Positions 37,019-46,663 of a stretch of 64,000 nt of DNA are shown piece by piece (position 1 is the stretch's first letter; every line of letters begins with the position of its first letter). Position numbers and translations under genes: made by a program. Origin of the DNA: BJHL01 sp040378885 (GTDB lineage Bacteria; Planctomycetota; Phycisphaerae; Phycisphaerales; UBA1924); the NCBI GenBank assembly GCA_046316615.1, contig JBKDAN010000016.1, positions 62,001 through 126,000 of the forward strand, read 5' to 3'. The notes under the pieces are model-generated. The model saw only the letters and a program-made list of their open reading frames with translations. It was not told where the DNA came from and ran no database searches.

Positions 37019-38436
37019 TGGACAGGTTCCACTTGCTCCTGGCTCCTGAGACGCCGTCGAGCGGTGAGCCCGCGCGGCGAGCCGGCTCCGTGACGCTGCG
37101 ACAGAATGAAGACGGTCCAGACAGCGCAGCGCTGATGGATCCGGCGAACAAGAGTCTGGCAGACGCGCTGAACGTGCTGCTGGGCATCATTTACATCGCG
37201 GTTGGCGCGCTCTTTCTGGCGTACATCGCCAAGGGTTTCAATCGTGTGCAGGAAGGTGAGCAGGGCATCCGAGTGGTGTTCGGCAAGATGACGCACAGCG
37301 GTCTTGCGCCGGGCCTGCACTGGGCTCCGCCTTTCCCGTTTGGCGAGCTCATCAAGGTGAAGACCGGTGTCGAGCGCGTCGCGATTGAAGAGGAATTCTG
37401 GGTGCCGATTCCAGCAGGAACCGTCAACCAGTCGCTCGATCAGCTTGGCCCCAGCCAGTCGCTCAAGCCGGAAGATGAACGCACGGGCTCGATCATCACG
37501 GGCGATGGCAATCTGGTGCACGCTCGCTGGAGCGCCACGTATCGGCGCAGCAACACACGTGAGTTCGCTCAGAACGTGCTGCTGACGCAGGAGCAGGAAC
37601 TGGTTCGCAGCGCAGTGAAGGCCGGTGTGGTGCAGGCATGCGCTGAGATGAACATTGACGCGCTGCTGCGGCAGACGGCGGATTCATCGCAGACCGGCGT
37701 TGCCGCGCGTGCCCGGCAGATTGCACAAGACACGCTGGACGCCATGCAGGCGGGCATCGTGCTTGAATCGATGCAGATGACGGAAGTCACGCCGCCGCTG
37801 TGGGTCCGCAAGGACTTCGCGGCGGTGCAGTCCGCCACCAGCCAGAGCCAGAAGGCGCTGGAAGAGGCGCAAACGGCGCGTGCGACGATTCTCAACGAGA
37901 CGGCGGGCGAGCTCTCGGCGTACATCCTCGAGCGCATTGACGCGTACGAAGCGGCGATCGCGACGGATGACAAAGCCAAGCAGACGACGGTGCTCGCGGA
38001 AATTGACAGCGCGATGCAGGGCGCCCCGGTGAAGACGAGCGACCGTGATCTGCGTGTATCCGGCTCCGTCACGAAAACGATCGCGGACGCTCAGGCGTAT
38101 CGCTCGGAAGTCGTGAGCCAGGCGCAGAGCAAGGATCGTCGCTTCCGCGCGATGATGAGCCAGTTTGAAAGCAATCCGCTCGTCATGACGCAGCGAGAGT
38201 GGGCTGGTGCGGTGAAGGCGTTCTACAGCAAGCCGCAGGTGCAGATGCTGTGGCTGCCGGCTGCGGGCACGGGCGATGTGCTGCAGCTTTCGCTCAATCG
38301 TGATCCGCTCATCCAGCGCGAGATTGAGAAGAAGGTGCGTGAAGGAGAGGCTCGCAAGGCTCGCGAAGAGCAGGCGCGTCAGCTTCAGCGCAGCGGCTTC
38401 ACGACGGAAACGCCCAATGAGATGACCGCCGAGTAA
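37018..38436 (+). CDS. Third SPFH-domain protein (HflK-like)
   Basis: 472 residues. N-terminal helix at about 54-70 (VLLGIIYIAVGALFLAYIA), SPFH domain at about 78-320 beginning GFNRVQEGEQGIRVVFGKMTHSG, and a long Ala/Glu/Arg-rich helical region ending in charged KKVREGEARKAREEQARQL. Overlaps the preceding hflC-like gene by one base. The three SPFH paralogues in tandem probably form a hetero-oligomeric membrane complex; HflK and HflC normally come as a pair. Confidence 0.9.
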   Translation: MDRFHLLLAPETPSSGEPARRAGSVTLRQNEDGPDSAALMDPANKSLADALNVLLGIIYIAVGALFLAYIAKGFNRVQEGEQGIRVVFGKMTHSGLAPGLHWAPPFPFGELIKVKTGVERVAIEEEFWVPIPAGTVNQSLDQLGPSQSLKPEDERTGSIITGDGNLVHARWSATYRRSNTREFAQNVLLTQEQELVRSAVKAGVVQACAEMNIDALLRQTADSSQTGVAARARQIAQDTLDAMQAGIVLESMQMTEVTPPLWVRKDFAAVQSATSQSQKALEEAQTARATILNETAGELSAYILERIDAYEAAIATDDKAKQTTVLAEIDSAMQGAPVKTSDRDLRVSGSVTKTIADAQAYRSEVVSQAQSKDRRFRAMMSQFESNPLVMTQREWAGAVKAFYSKPQVQMLWLPAAGTGDVLQLSLNRDPLIQREIEKKVREGEARKAREEQARQLQRSGFTTETPNEMTAE

Positions 38437-38482
38437 GTCGCAACGAGCATCGGGGCGACGGGGCTTGAACGGAGCAGATGGC

Positions 38483-39775
38483 ATGGCACAGTCAGGTTTC
38501 ACGGCTGATTCGGCAACGCAAGGGCTCCGCCCGTCGCAGGCGGTGCGTCCGTCCGCCGGTGAGCCGGTGGTCGTGTGCACACAGCTCACCAAGACGTTCA
38601 AAGACTTCTGGATGCGTGACTACGCGAAGGCTGTGCAGACGCTCAGCTTCGAGATCCGCCGACATGAAGTCTTCGGCCTGCTTGGCCCTAACGGCAGCGG
38701 CAAGAGCACGACCATCAAGATGATTCTGGGGCTGCTCACGCCCAGCAGCGGTCGAGTCAGCGTGTTCGGCAAGCTGCCCACCGATGTTTCGATTAAGAAG
38801 CGCATCGGGTATCTGCCTGAAGAGAGCTATCTCTATCCGTTCCTGAACGCGCGCGAAACGCTGGACTACTACGGCAAGCTCTTTGAGCTTGATCACCGCA
38901 CACGTTCTCGGCGCGTGGACGAACTGCTGGACATGCTGGGCATGACCGGTGCGCAGTTCCGCCCGGTGCGCGAGTACAGCAAGGGCATGCAGCGGCGTCT
39001 GGGCATCGCGCAGGCGCTGATCAACGATCCTGATTTCCTGATTCTGGACGAGCCGACGACGGGCCTTGACCCCATCGGCACGCGGCAGATCAAGGATCTG
39101 ATCATCGAACTGGGCCGACGCGGCAAGACGATTCTGCTGTCGAGCCACCTGCTCAGCGACGTGGAAGAGTGCGTGGATCGCCTCGTCATTCTCTATGGCG
39201 GCACCAAACGAGCGGAAGGCACGTGTGACAACCTGCTGACGACGCAGGACCGCACGACGATCGAGACCGATCAGCTCGACGAAGCGACCATCGCGGAAAT
39301 CGATCGCATCGTGCAGGCTCGCACGGGTGGCAAGCAGAGCATTCGCAAGGTGAGCAAGCCTCGCCAGACGCTCGAAGCCCTGTTCCTCGACATCGTGGAG
39401 AAGGCCAAGAGCGAGCAGGTTTCGACCAGCGGTGCGACGTCCGGCGGCCAGACCGCGGCGTTCCTGCGTGCGACAGATCAACCCACGTCGGGTGAGGCGG
39501 TCATTGACCAGTTGGTGAAGGGCGATCCCGAGCCCGCTCCGGCACCGGCGCCCAAGATCGTTACTCCTGCAGCATCGCAGCCGGTTCGCAAAGACGGCGT
39601 GGATGACAACGTGATTGGTGACCTGATCTCTGGTACCAAGTCAGTGGCAGCGCAGGTTCCGACGCCCAAGCCGATCGTCAACGAGCCGGTCAAGACGGAA
39701 ACGGTGGACCTGTCGGTGATCGGCAAGCTGATGAACAAGCAAGAGGGTGACGGCAGTGGGGAGGCCAAGCCTTGA
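38483..39775 (+). CDS. ABC transporter ATP-binding protein with long C-terminal extension
   Basis: 430 residues from ATG at 38483 (GGAG eight bases upstream; a TTG six codons earlier is less likely). Walker A GPNGSGKS is at 68-75, signature YSKGMQRRLG at 165-174, Walker B FLILDEPTTGLDP at 185-197, H-loop LLSSHLLSDVEE. After about residue 300 it carries 130 residues of Pro/Ala/Gly-rich, probably flexible sequence with KTETVDLSVIGKLMNKQE at the end. Its stop overlaps the permease start (TTGA). Energises the permease encoded next to it and perhaps the divergent ABC-2 permease. Confidence 0.94.
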   Translation: MAQSGFTADSATQGLRPSQAVRPSAGEPVVVCTQLTKTFKDFWMRDYAKAVQTLSFEIRRHEVFGLLGPNGSGKSTTIKMILGLLTPSSGRVSVFGKLPTDVSIKKRIGYLPEESYLYPFLNARETLDYYGKLFELDHRTRSRRVDELLDMLGMTGAQFRPVREYSKGMQRRLGIAQALINDPDFLILDEPTTGLDPIGTRQIKDLIIELGRRGKTILLSSHLLSDVEECVDRLVILYGGTKRAEGTCDNLLTTQDRTTIETDQLDEATIAEIDRIVQARTGGKQSIRKVSKPRQTLEALFLDIVEKAKSEQVSTSGATSGGQTAAFLRATDQPTSGEAVIDQLVKGDPEPAPAPAPKIVTPAASQPVRKDGVDDNVIGDLISGTKSVAAQVPTPKPIVNEPVKTETVDLSVIGKLMNKQEGDGSGEAKP

Positions 39776-41802
39776 TAGCCAAGGTTCTGTCAGCCCTCGA
39801 TCGGTCGCAGCAGTCGCGGTGGTTCAAGATCATCGCGAGTGTTATCGTGATCGCGCTGTCGGCGGTGCTGTTTATCAGCTACTGGGTCGCGGCGACCAAG
39901 GCGCGTGACTCAGCGATGGCGCCGGTGCGAGAGGCGCAGGCGGAAGCCCGGCGTGAAGCCGAAGAGGCGGCGGCTGCCGCGAAAGCACAGGGCACGACAG
40001 TCTCAAGTGAAGAACTCAATCGCCCGTCAGAGGCGATGGATGCGACCGCACGCGTGGTAGAAGGCATCGTGCGTGCGCAGCACAGCGTGTCGGCGGTGGG
40101 GGCAGGCCTTGCGATCGCGACGGGTATCGCACTTGTTGTGATATGGCTGGGGCTGGGTATCACGTATCTCGGGCTGATCGTGGCGTGTGGGGTCGTCCTC
40201 GGATCGGTCGCGGGGCTTGAGAAGGCGCAAGTCTTCTCGGGTGTGCTGCAAGTCATCACGCCTCCTGTGGTTGGCGTCGTGGGGCTGCTGGCCAGCTTCA
40301 CCGCGCTCATGCGGCTGGCTGGTTTGCTGCTGAGCGGGAGCAATCCCGTTTTCAGCATCGCTCGCAACGTGCTGCTGGAAGCGGTGCGGCTGCGGGTGTC
40401 GCTGGTGTTCATCGTCTTGCTGATGTTCAGCCTGGCGGCGTTGCCTCTTCTGCTGACGGATGACCAGCCGCTACGTTATCGCGTGCAGGCCTTCCTGCAA
40501 TACGCGACGGGCGGCAGCTTCATGCTGATTGCGCTGCTCATTGTGCTCTTCAGCGTGTCGACGGTGGCGACCGAGCAGCGCGACAAGATCATCTGGCAGA
40601 CGGTGACCAAGCCGGTCGCGCCCTGGCAGTACATTCTGGGTAAGTGGATGGGCGTGGGCGTGCTGGCCGCGGTGCTGCTTGCGGTGTCGAGCTCGGGCAT
40701 CTTTATCTTTACAGAGTTCCTGCGTCGCCAGCCAGCCCAGGGTGAGGCCTCGGCATTCGTGTCGAGTGATGCCGCGGTGCTGATGAGCGAAGACCGCTTG
40801 ATGCTCGAGACGCAGGTGCTTACGAGCAAGACGCGCGTGCAGCTTGCACCGCCCGAGCTTGACCAACAGGCGCTCGAACGCGAAATCACCGCCCGCATTC
40901 AGCAAGAGCTGGACAGCGGCAATATTCCGATGCGGGGCACGGCGGCGGATCAGGCGAGGGCGACGGAAATTGTGGCGACGGAGATTCGCCGCAGTCTGCT
41001 TTCAAACGTGGCGCTGGCGTTCCGCACCGTTGAGTCGGGAGACACGCGACGGTTTGTCTTTTCGAACTTGCAGCAGGCGCGCGACAGCTCACGGCCCATC
41101 ATTCTGCGGTTCAAGATTCAATCGGGCGGCAACATGCCCGATCAGTTGTATCGCGTGACATTCGGATTCCCGGCGAGTTCCGATCCACCGATGGTTGTCG
41201 ACACGCCGCTGGACCAGCCGCAGACTTTGCGACTCTCAAGCCGGCTGATCGACGGCAATGGCGATCTGGTGGTTGATGTCATCAACGGCGACTTGTTCCG
41301 AGGCACACCCAATGCCCTGTCGATCACGTTCCCGCCGGAAGATGGGTTTGAGCTGAGCTACGTGTCGGGCTCGTTTACCGCGAACTACTTCCGGCTGATG
41401 ACCGTACTTTGGGTGAAGCTGCTCTTCCTCGCGATGGTCGGCATCACGTGTTCAACGTTCATGAGCTTCCCCGTGGCGACGCTGGTCGCATGCGTGACGT
41501 TCTGGGCGGCAGAGGGCTCCAACTTCCTGCTCAAGAGCCTCGAGTCATTCCAGACCGAGACGCTGGAAGGCAAGAAGATCTGGATCAACATCGTGATCGG
41601 TCAGATTGCCGAGGGCATCGGCAACACGTTCAAGATCTACGGCGACCTGCGGCCGACCGCGCGCCTTGTTGAAGGTGAAGCCTTGCCTTGGAGCACGCTG
41701 GCGTTCGGCACGTTCGTGCTGCTGGCAGCGACTCTGGTGTTGTACATGATCGGTGTCATGATCTTCAAGCGGCGTGAGCTTGCGATGTATTCGGGTCATT
41801 GA
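39772..41802 (+). CDS. ABC transporter permease, large
   Basis: 676 residues from a TTG at 39772. A single N-terminal helix (about 18-40) is followed by a Glu/Ala-rich coiled-coil-like loop, then several helices (about 105-160, 165-190 and 207-225 onward). The ABC-2 element is EQRDKIIWQTVTKPVAPWQYILGKWMGVG. A large cytoplasmic or periplasmic segment at about 330-520 lies before the last helices (about 535-650). It is in the same family as the permease at 31839 by this conserved motif, but much longer. Overlaps the ATPase upstream (TTGA) and ends 20 bases before the next start. Confidence 0.88.
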   Translation: MIAKVLSALDRSQQSRWFKIIASVIVIALSAVLFISYWVAATKARDSAMAPVREAQAEARREAEEAAAAAKAQGTTVSSEELNRPSEAMDATARVVEGIVRAQHSVSAVGAGLAIATGIALVVIWLGLGITYLGLIVACGVVLGSVAGLEKAQVFSGVLQVITPPVVGVVGLLASFTALMRLAGLLLSGSNPVFSIARNVLLEAVRLRVSLVFIVLLMFSLAALPLLLTDDQPLRYRVQAFLQYATGGSFMLIALLIVLFSVSTVATEQRDKIIWQTVTKPVAPWQYILGKWMGVGVLAAVLLAVSSSGIFIFTEFLRRQPAQGEASAFVSSDAAVLMSEDRLMLETQVLTSKTRVQLAPPELDQQALEREITARIQQELDSGNIPMRGTAADQARATEIVATEIRRSLLSNVALAFRTVESGDTRRFVFSNLQQARDSSRPIILRFKIQSGGNMPDQLYRVTFGFPASSDPPMVVDTPLDQPQTLRLSSRLIDGNGDLVVDVINGDLFRGTPNALSITFPPEDGFELSYVSGSFTANYFRLMTVLWVKLLFLAMVGITCSTFMSFPVATLVACVTFWAAEGSNFLLKSLESFQTETLEGKKIWINIVIGQIAEGIGNTFKIYGDLRPTARLVEGEALPWSTLAFGTFVLLAATLVLYMIGVMIFKRRELAMYSGH

Positions 41803-41822
41803 TTCGTCCCAGGAGTGTTCTC

Positions 41823-43853
41823 ATGTCGCGTGACGCGAAAACGCAATGGGTCGCAGGCGGGCTGATGGCCTTGGCCCTGGCGGCCAGCATGGGGCTGTCG
41901 GTGCAGATGACCAGCATCGCCGGCCGGGCGAAGATGACGTACACCGACCGCGCTGAAGACGGCGACCGGTGGGAAGTCAGTCTGGGTGTCGCTATGGGCG
42001 CGTTCCGCGGGCTGTTCGTGAACGCGCTGTGGATTCGCGCCAACGACATGAAGGAAGCGGGCAAGTACTACGAAGCCGTGGAACTTGCTCGCGCCATCAC
42101 AAGGCTGCAGCCGCGGTTCCCGCGCGTGTGGGTCTTTCACGCATGGAACCTGGCGTACAACATCAGTGTGATGACCAAGACCCGCGAAGAGCGGTGGAAC
42201 TGGGTCAATCAAGGCATCCGCATTCTGCGCGACGAGGGCATTCCCGCCAATCCCAACGACATGCTCATGCACAAGGAGCTGGCGTGGATCTACGCGCACA
42301 AGATTCAGGGCTTTACCGACGACGCCAACAACTACTACAAGCGCCAAGTCGCGCGCGAGTGGACAGTCGTGATGGGGCCGCCGCCTCGGCGTGATGGCAG
42401 CGATCGTGATCGTGCGAAGGCGATTGGCAAGTACGTGACGTGGCTCGAAGGCATCGCCAACGCCCCCAAGAGTCTGGACGCGGTGTACGCGGCCTATCCG
42501 GAAGCACGCGAGCTCGTGACACGGATGCAGAGTGAGTTGAACTGGAACCTTGAGAGCTCCAGCGATCGCTTCGCGATGCTCGAACGCGTCGAAGTGAACC
42601 GCGCGTACGAGACATCGGCCCGCAAGGAAGTGTTCTTCGCTCGCATGGCCGGCCCGCGGACCAACACGCTGCGCGGCATGATGAACGATCCCAAGTACAG
42701 GGAAGTCTGGGACGCGCTGCTCGGCTACGTGCGGCTGCGAGTGCTCACCGACGATTTCCACATGGAGATCGACCGGATGATCCGCTACACGCAGAAGTTC
42801 GGCCCGCTGGATTGGCGCCACCCCAGCTCGCATGCGCTGTACTGGTCGGCTCGCGGCGTGGAAGAAGCTCTGGACCGCGTGCGTGACGACAAGAAGAACC
42901 AGCAGGACTTTGACTTCCTGAACACCGACCGCGTGACGGCGCAGAGCGTGCAGGAGCTCTTCCGCACGGGTGACATCTTCTTTGACTTCCGCGCGTCGAT
43001 CTTCCAGCAGTATCCGATGTATCAGGTCATGCCGAGCGCGCACTTCGCGGAGAGCTATGAGCTGATCCTTGAGGAAATCCGCCAGCGCAGCTGGGTGTGG
43101 GATCCCAGCAAGGGGCAGATGATCAACATCGATGCGCAGGAAGCACACCGTCGCGTGAGTCCGTTGTCGGACGGCTATGAAAACTTCATGATCGACGTGG
43201 TGCTGTTCATGTATCGCCGCGGCGAGATGCAGTCGGCGCAAGAGTGGTACGACAAGCTCAATCAGTTCGTGAAGCAGAACACGTATGCGATCCAGTTCCG
43301 CGATGAACGCTTCACCGTGCCGCTCAAGGAGTTTGTTGAACGCGAGATGAACGATCAGGCGACTCGCCCGAGCGTTGCGATCTCACAGATTCAGGGCGCG
43401 CTGTTCAACGCGTTCGCGTCGGGCTTGCTGGGCAATGATCCCGATCAGTTCCTCAGTCAGGTGAAGTACGCGCGTGACTTCCACACATACTTCATGAACG
43501 AGCAGGCGCGGTCGACCTCGGTCGATCGTGAGTCGTATCGCATGGAGAATCTCGACCGCGACTTCAATGTCGTCGCGGGCAACACGTTCAACTTCTTTAT
43601 GCAGTCGCTGGACCTTGACGACGCGACAACAGCGTACATCAATGCGCCTCCGTCGCTTCAGTCGTGGACGTATGACTTCCTTCGCGAGAAGTTTGCTGAC
43701 GAGCTGAACGCTGCACGGGAAATTGCTGGGTCGGGCAAGACCTTTGACGAACTGTTCCCGCAGCCGCCAGAGGCGGAGTTGCAGGCGGCACGTGAAAAGA
43801 TCGTCGAGATGATGACTCGTCGCCAAGGGCAGCAGTTGAACGAGCGTCAGTGA
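41823..43853 (+). CDS. Conserved exported protein with TPR-like N-terminal region
   Basis: 676 residues. ATG at 41823 has AGGAG seven bases upstream; a TTG overlapping the previous stop is less likely. One transmembrane helix at about 11-28, then repeated helix pairs resembling tetratricopeptides (KYYEAVELARAITRLQPRFPRVWVFHAWNLAYN). Aromatic-rich helical repeats run through the rest. No named family recognised. Tightly linked to the ABC permease, so probably a periplasmic or membrane-associated partner of that exporter. Confidence 0.85.
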   Translation: MSRDAKTQWVAGGLMALALAASMGLSVQMTSIAGRAKMTYTDRAEDGDRWEVSLGVAMGAFRGLFVNALWIRANDMKEAGKYYEAVELARAITRLQPRFPRVWVFHAWNLAYNISVMTKTREERWNWVNQGIRILRDEGIPANPNDMLMHKELAWIYAHKIQGFTDDANNYYKRQVAREWTVVMGPPPRRDGSDRDRAKAIGKYVTWLEGIANAPKSLDAVYAAYPEARELVTRMQSELNWNLESSSDRFAMLERVEVNRAYETSARKEVFFARMAGPRTNTLRGMMNDPKYREVWDALLGYVRLRVLTDDFHMEIDRMIRYTQKFGPLDWRHPSSHALYWSARGVEEALDRVRDDKKNQQDFDFLNTDRVTAQSVQELFRTGDIFFDFRASIFQQYPMYQVMPSAHFAESYELILEEIRQRSWVWDPSKGQMINIDAQEAHRRVSPLSDGYENFMIDVVLFMYRRGEMQSAQEWYDKLNQFVKQNTYAIQFRDERFTVPLKEFVEREMNDQATRPSVAISQIQGALFNAFASGLLGNDPDQFLSQVKYARDFHTYFMNEQARSTSVDRESYRMENLDRDFNVVAGNTFNFFMQSLDLDDATTAYINAPPSLQSWTYDFLREKFADELNAAREIAGSGKTFDELFPQPPEAELQAAREKIVEMMTRRQGQQLNERQ

Positions 43854-43978
43854 TCGTCCGGAAACCGTTTACGGACCAAACGGGCGATTTCCTCGATCCA
43901 CCTCCGCACGCATGCCGAATAATGGCGATCGCGCGACGTTTTCCGTCGCGGTGTTGTCATCTCACGCGGGAGATGTTC

Positions 43979-46609
43979 ATGCGGATTGCGTCATGCGTCG
44001 GGGTGTCAGTATTGTCGATCTTGCTCGCGGCGTGTGCGACAGCGCCCGCACCCACGGTAAAGCCCAGCAGCAATGCCGGCTTCGTACCGCCGCTGCCGCT
44101 CGCGCCGGAAGGATCGCCTTCGCGAACGGGCGGTGGAGCCATTCCGGCAGATGCGATCGATCTGACAAAGCCGGGCGCCGTGGTGCGCCGCACGGTGGCG
44201 GCGCAGGTGCTCGACACGCGCCGAATGGTGGATACGAGCGAGAAGGCGGATAAGACGCCCATCACAACGCGCCGCATTCGCACGATGCTGCCTGATCACC
44301 CCTCTGCACCCATACCGCCCAGTGATGCGATGGATGTGGTGCAGCAGCAAGGCAGCATGACTGAGCAGCCGATGACGATGCCGGGCCAACTGTGGACCGG
44401 CGTGACGGCGACGGGCTGGAACCCGCCCGATCCGACGCTGGCAGTGGGCCCCAACCACGTGGTGGTGACGGTGAACCAGACCATCGCGTTCTACAACCGC
44501 GCGGGCGCCCGTTCGTTCATTACAGATCTGGGTTCACCTGGCAACCCGGGCTTCTTTGAACCGCTGGGTTCACTGAACTTCGTGTTTGACCCCAAGTGCT
44601 TCTACGACCATCTCGCGCAGCGATTTGTCGTGGTCGCGTTTGAGACGTACGGTACGACCGAAAGCTGGGTGACGATCGCAGTGAGCGACGACAGCGATCC
44701 GAACGGCACGTGGTACAAGTATCGCACGCAAGGTGTGATCACCAGTGGCACGCAGACGTACTGGTGGGACTACCCGGGCTTCGGTTACGACGCTCAGGGC
44801 TACTACGTCACGGGCAACTTGTTCGGGCTCAACGCGAGCGGGTTTGGCGGCGCGGCGTATCGGGTCTTTGACAAGACACCCATGCTCACCGGTCAGCCGG
44901 TGGTGTTCAGCACGCTGCGCGACACCGGTGCTAGTAGCGTGCAGATTGCCGAGCACATGGGCGTGACTACCAATGCCAACGCCGGCGTTTACTTTGTGAG
45001 CTTCGCAAGCAGCACAGCCATCCGTTTGCAGGCGATCACCTCGCCTCTCACGGCGCCGACCCTGCAGACGGTGAACGTGACGATCCCCGCGTATGCGAGC
45101 GCTCCAAGCGCCGCGACGACCGATCCGAGCACGCCGCTCAACGTGATTGACCCTCGCGTGATGAACGCGATGTGGCGCAACGGCCGACTGGTGCTTGCGC
45201 ACAGCGTCGGCGTGGGCGGTCGCAGCTTCGCTCGCTGGTACGAAGTGAACACAAGTTCGTGGCCCGTCAGCGGCACACCGACGCTGGTGCAAAGCGGCGA
45301 CGTTGATCCGGGCGGCGCAATGCACTCATTCTTCCCGGCGGTCGCGTTGAACGGCGCAGGGCAGATCGGCATGGTGCTGGGCGTAAGCGGACCCGGCACC
45401 AACCCTGCAGTCGCTGTGGCGGCGCGAGGCCCCAGTGACGTTGCAGGCCGCATGTCCCTGCCGTTGATTGTGCAGGCTGGTTCGTCACCTGCGGGCGGAC
45501 GCTGGGGCGATTACTACGGCATTCAGGTTGATCCAACCAACGACGCGGTGTTCTGGGGTATCGGTCAGTACAAGACCAGCAGCGGCGCGTGGGCGACAAA
45601 CGTCTCGAACTTCACGCTCGCGACGATTCCCAACGTGCAGGCGGCGTCGGATGTCGCTGGCATCTTCCAGGGCGTCTCACCCCGCGACATCGATGTGCTC
45701 GCGAACGACTTTACTCGCGACGGCACGTCGCTGACGATCAGTGCGTTTGCCGCGACATCGACTCGTGGCGGCACGATCACGCGGTTGGTGGGCGCCGGTC
45801 CGGGCGGGCGCGATCTGCTTCGCTACTCGCCCCCTGCCAACTTCACGGGCAACGACAGCTTTACGTACACGGCTCGTGATACGGCGGGTGGTACGGCAAC
45901 CGCGATCGTGACGAGCGAGGTGTTTGATCCCGCGGATTACCTCGGGCCCAACAGCACGGGCGGCATCCGTCCGGCACTTGATGTGCGCTATTACGTGGAG
46001 AACAACCCGCAAGGGCTGGGTGCATATGACCAGATGACGCCTTATCTCACGACGAGTGTGGCGACGATCAATTTCCCCAGCACCTCCGGCAACTTCTCGA
46101 CCAGCGGACGAGCGGACAATGTCGCTGCGGTGTACGAGGGATACTTCCTCGCGCAAGCGTCGGACTTGTACACGTTCTTCCTCGAGTCCGATGATGGATC
46201 GCGCATGTTCATCGGCACCAATGTGTTTGTTGAAAACGACGGCCTGCACGGCATGATCGAACGCAACAACCGCATCGGCTTGCAGCCCGGCTACCACAAG
46301 ATCCGCATCGAGTTCTTCGAGGCGGGCGGTGGGGCAGGACTGATCTTCCGCTATCAACGCACGGGCGTCGCGAAGCAGGTCGTGCCCGCAGCGCTCTTGT
46401 GGCGTGTCGTCCCGTGCAACGACATCGACTTCAACAACAACGGCGTCTTCCCGGAAGATGCCGACGTGATCGACTTCTTCAGCGTGCTGGCCGGATCGGA
46501 TTGCGCCGCGTGTGACGACATCGACTTCAACAACGATGGAGTTTTCCCCAGCGATCAAGACGTGGAAGCCTTTTTCCGCGTGCTTTCGGGCGGCACATGC
46601 GAACCGTGA
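43979..46609 (+). CDS. Large lipoprotein with cadherin-like and PA14 domains and two C-terminal modules
   Basis: 876 residues from ATG at 43979 (GGGAG six bases upstream; an ATG two codons earlier is too close to it). Lipoprotein signal with LLAAC. The first 550 residues are beta-rich with no clear family. A bacterial cadherin-like domain lies at about 552-648 (SPRDIDVLANDF ... GNDSFTYTARDTAGGTATAIV). A PA14 domain lies at about 670-800 (TSGRADNVAAVYEGYFLAQASDLYTFFLESDDGSRMFI). Two Cys-bracketed modules follow at about 813-841 (CNDIDFNNNGVFPEDADVID) and 842-876 (CDDIDFNNDGVFPSDQDVEA). Probably a cell-surface adhesin or glycan-binding protein. A strong terminator follows. Confidence 0.92.
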   Translation: MRIASCVGVSVLSILLAACATAPAPTVKPSSNAGFVPPLPLAPEGSPSRTGGGAIPADAIDLTKPGAVVRRTVAAQVLDTRRMVDTSEKADKTPITTRRIRTMLPDHPSAPIPPSDAMDVVQQQGSMTEQPMTMPGQLWTGVTATGWNPPDPTLAVGPNHVVVTVNQTIAFYNRAGARSFITDLGSPGNPGFFEPLGSLNFVFDPKCFYDHLAQRFVVVAFETYGTTESWVTIAVSDDSDPNGTWYKYRTQGVITSGTQTYWWDYPGFGYDAQGYYVTGNLFGLNASGFGGAAYRVFDKTPMLTGQPVVFSTLRDTGASSVQIAEHMGVTTNANAGVYFVSFASSTAIRLQAITSPLTAPTLQTVNVTIPAYASAPSAATTDPSTPLNVIDPRVMNAMWRNGRLVLAHSVGVGGRSFARWYEVNTSSWPVSGTPTLVQSGDVDPGGAMHSFFPAVALNGAGQIGMVLGVSGPGTNPAVAVAARGPSDVAGRMSLPLIVQAGSSPAGGRWGDYYGIQVDPTNDAVFWGIGQYKTSSGAWATNVSNFTLATIPNVQAASDVAGIFQGVSPRDIDVLANDFTRDGTSLTISAFAATSTRGGTITRLVGAGPGGRDLLRYSPPANFTGNDSFTYTARDTAGGTATAIVTSEVFDPADYLGPNSTGGIRPALDVRYYVENNPQGLGAYDQMTPYLTTSVATINFPSTSGNFSTSGRADNVAAVYEGYFLAQASDLYTFFLESDDGSRMFIGTNVFVENDGLHGMIERNNRIGLQPGYHKIRIEFFEAGGGAGLIFRYQRTGVAKQVVPAALLWRVVPCNDIDFNNNGVFPEDADVIDFFSVLAGSDCAACDDIDFNNDGVFPSDQDVEAFFRVLSGGTCEP

Positions 46610-46636
46610 TCGGTACAGACTGGTGACAAACACGAG

Positions 46637-46663
46637 CGGCGAGCGGAAACGCTCGCCGTTTTT
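46637..46663 (+). terminator. Intrinsic terminator of the PA14 lipoprotein gene
   Basis: CGGCGAGCG (46637-46645), loop GAAA, CGCTCGCCG (46650-46658), then TTTTTCATTT. A nine-base perfect stem with a tetraloop. It overlaps the end of the convergent MlaF-like gene and may work in both directions. Confidence 0.9.

Noticed and set aside
41796..43241. A 481-residue minus-strand frame
   Set aside because: Antisense to the exported TPR-like protein; His/Val/Arg-rich as expected for a shadow frame.
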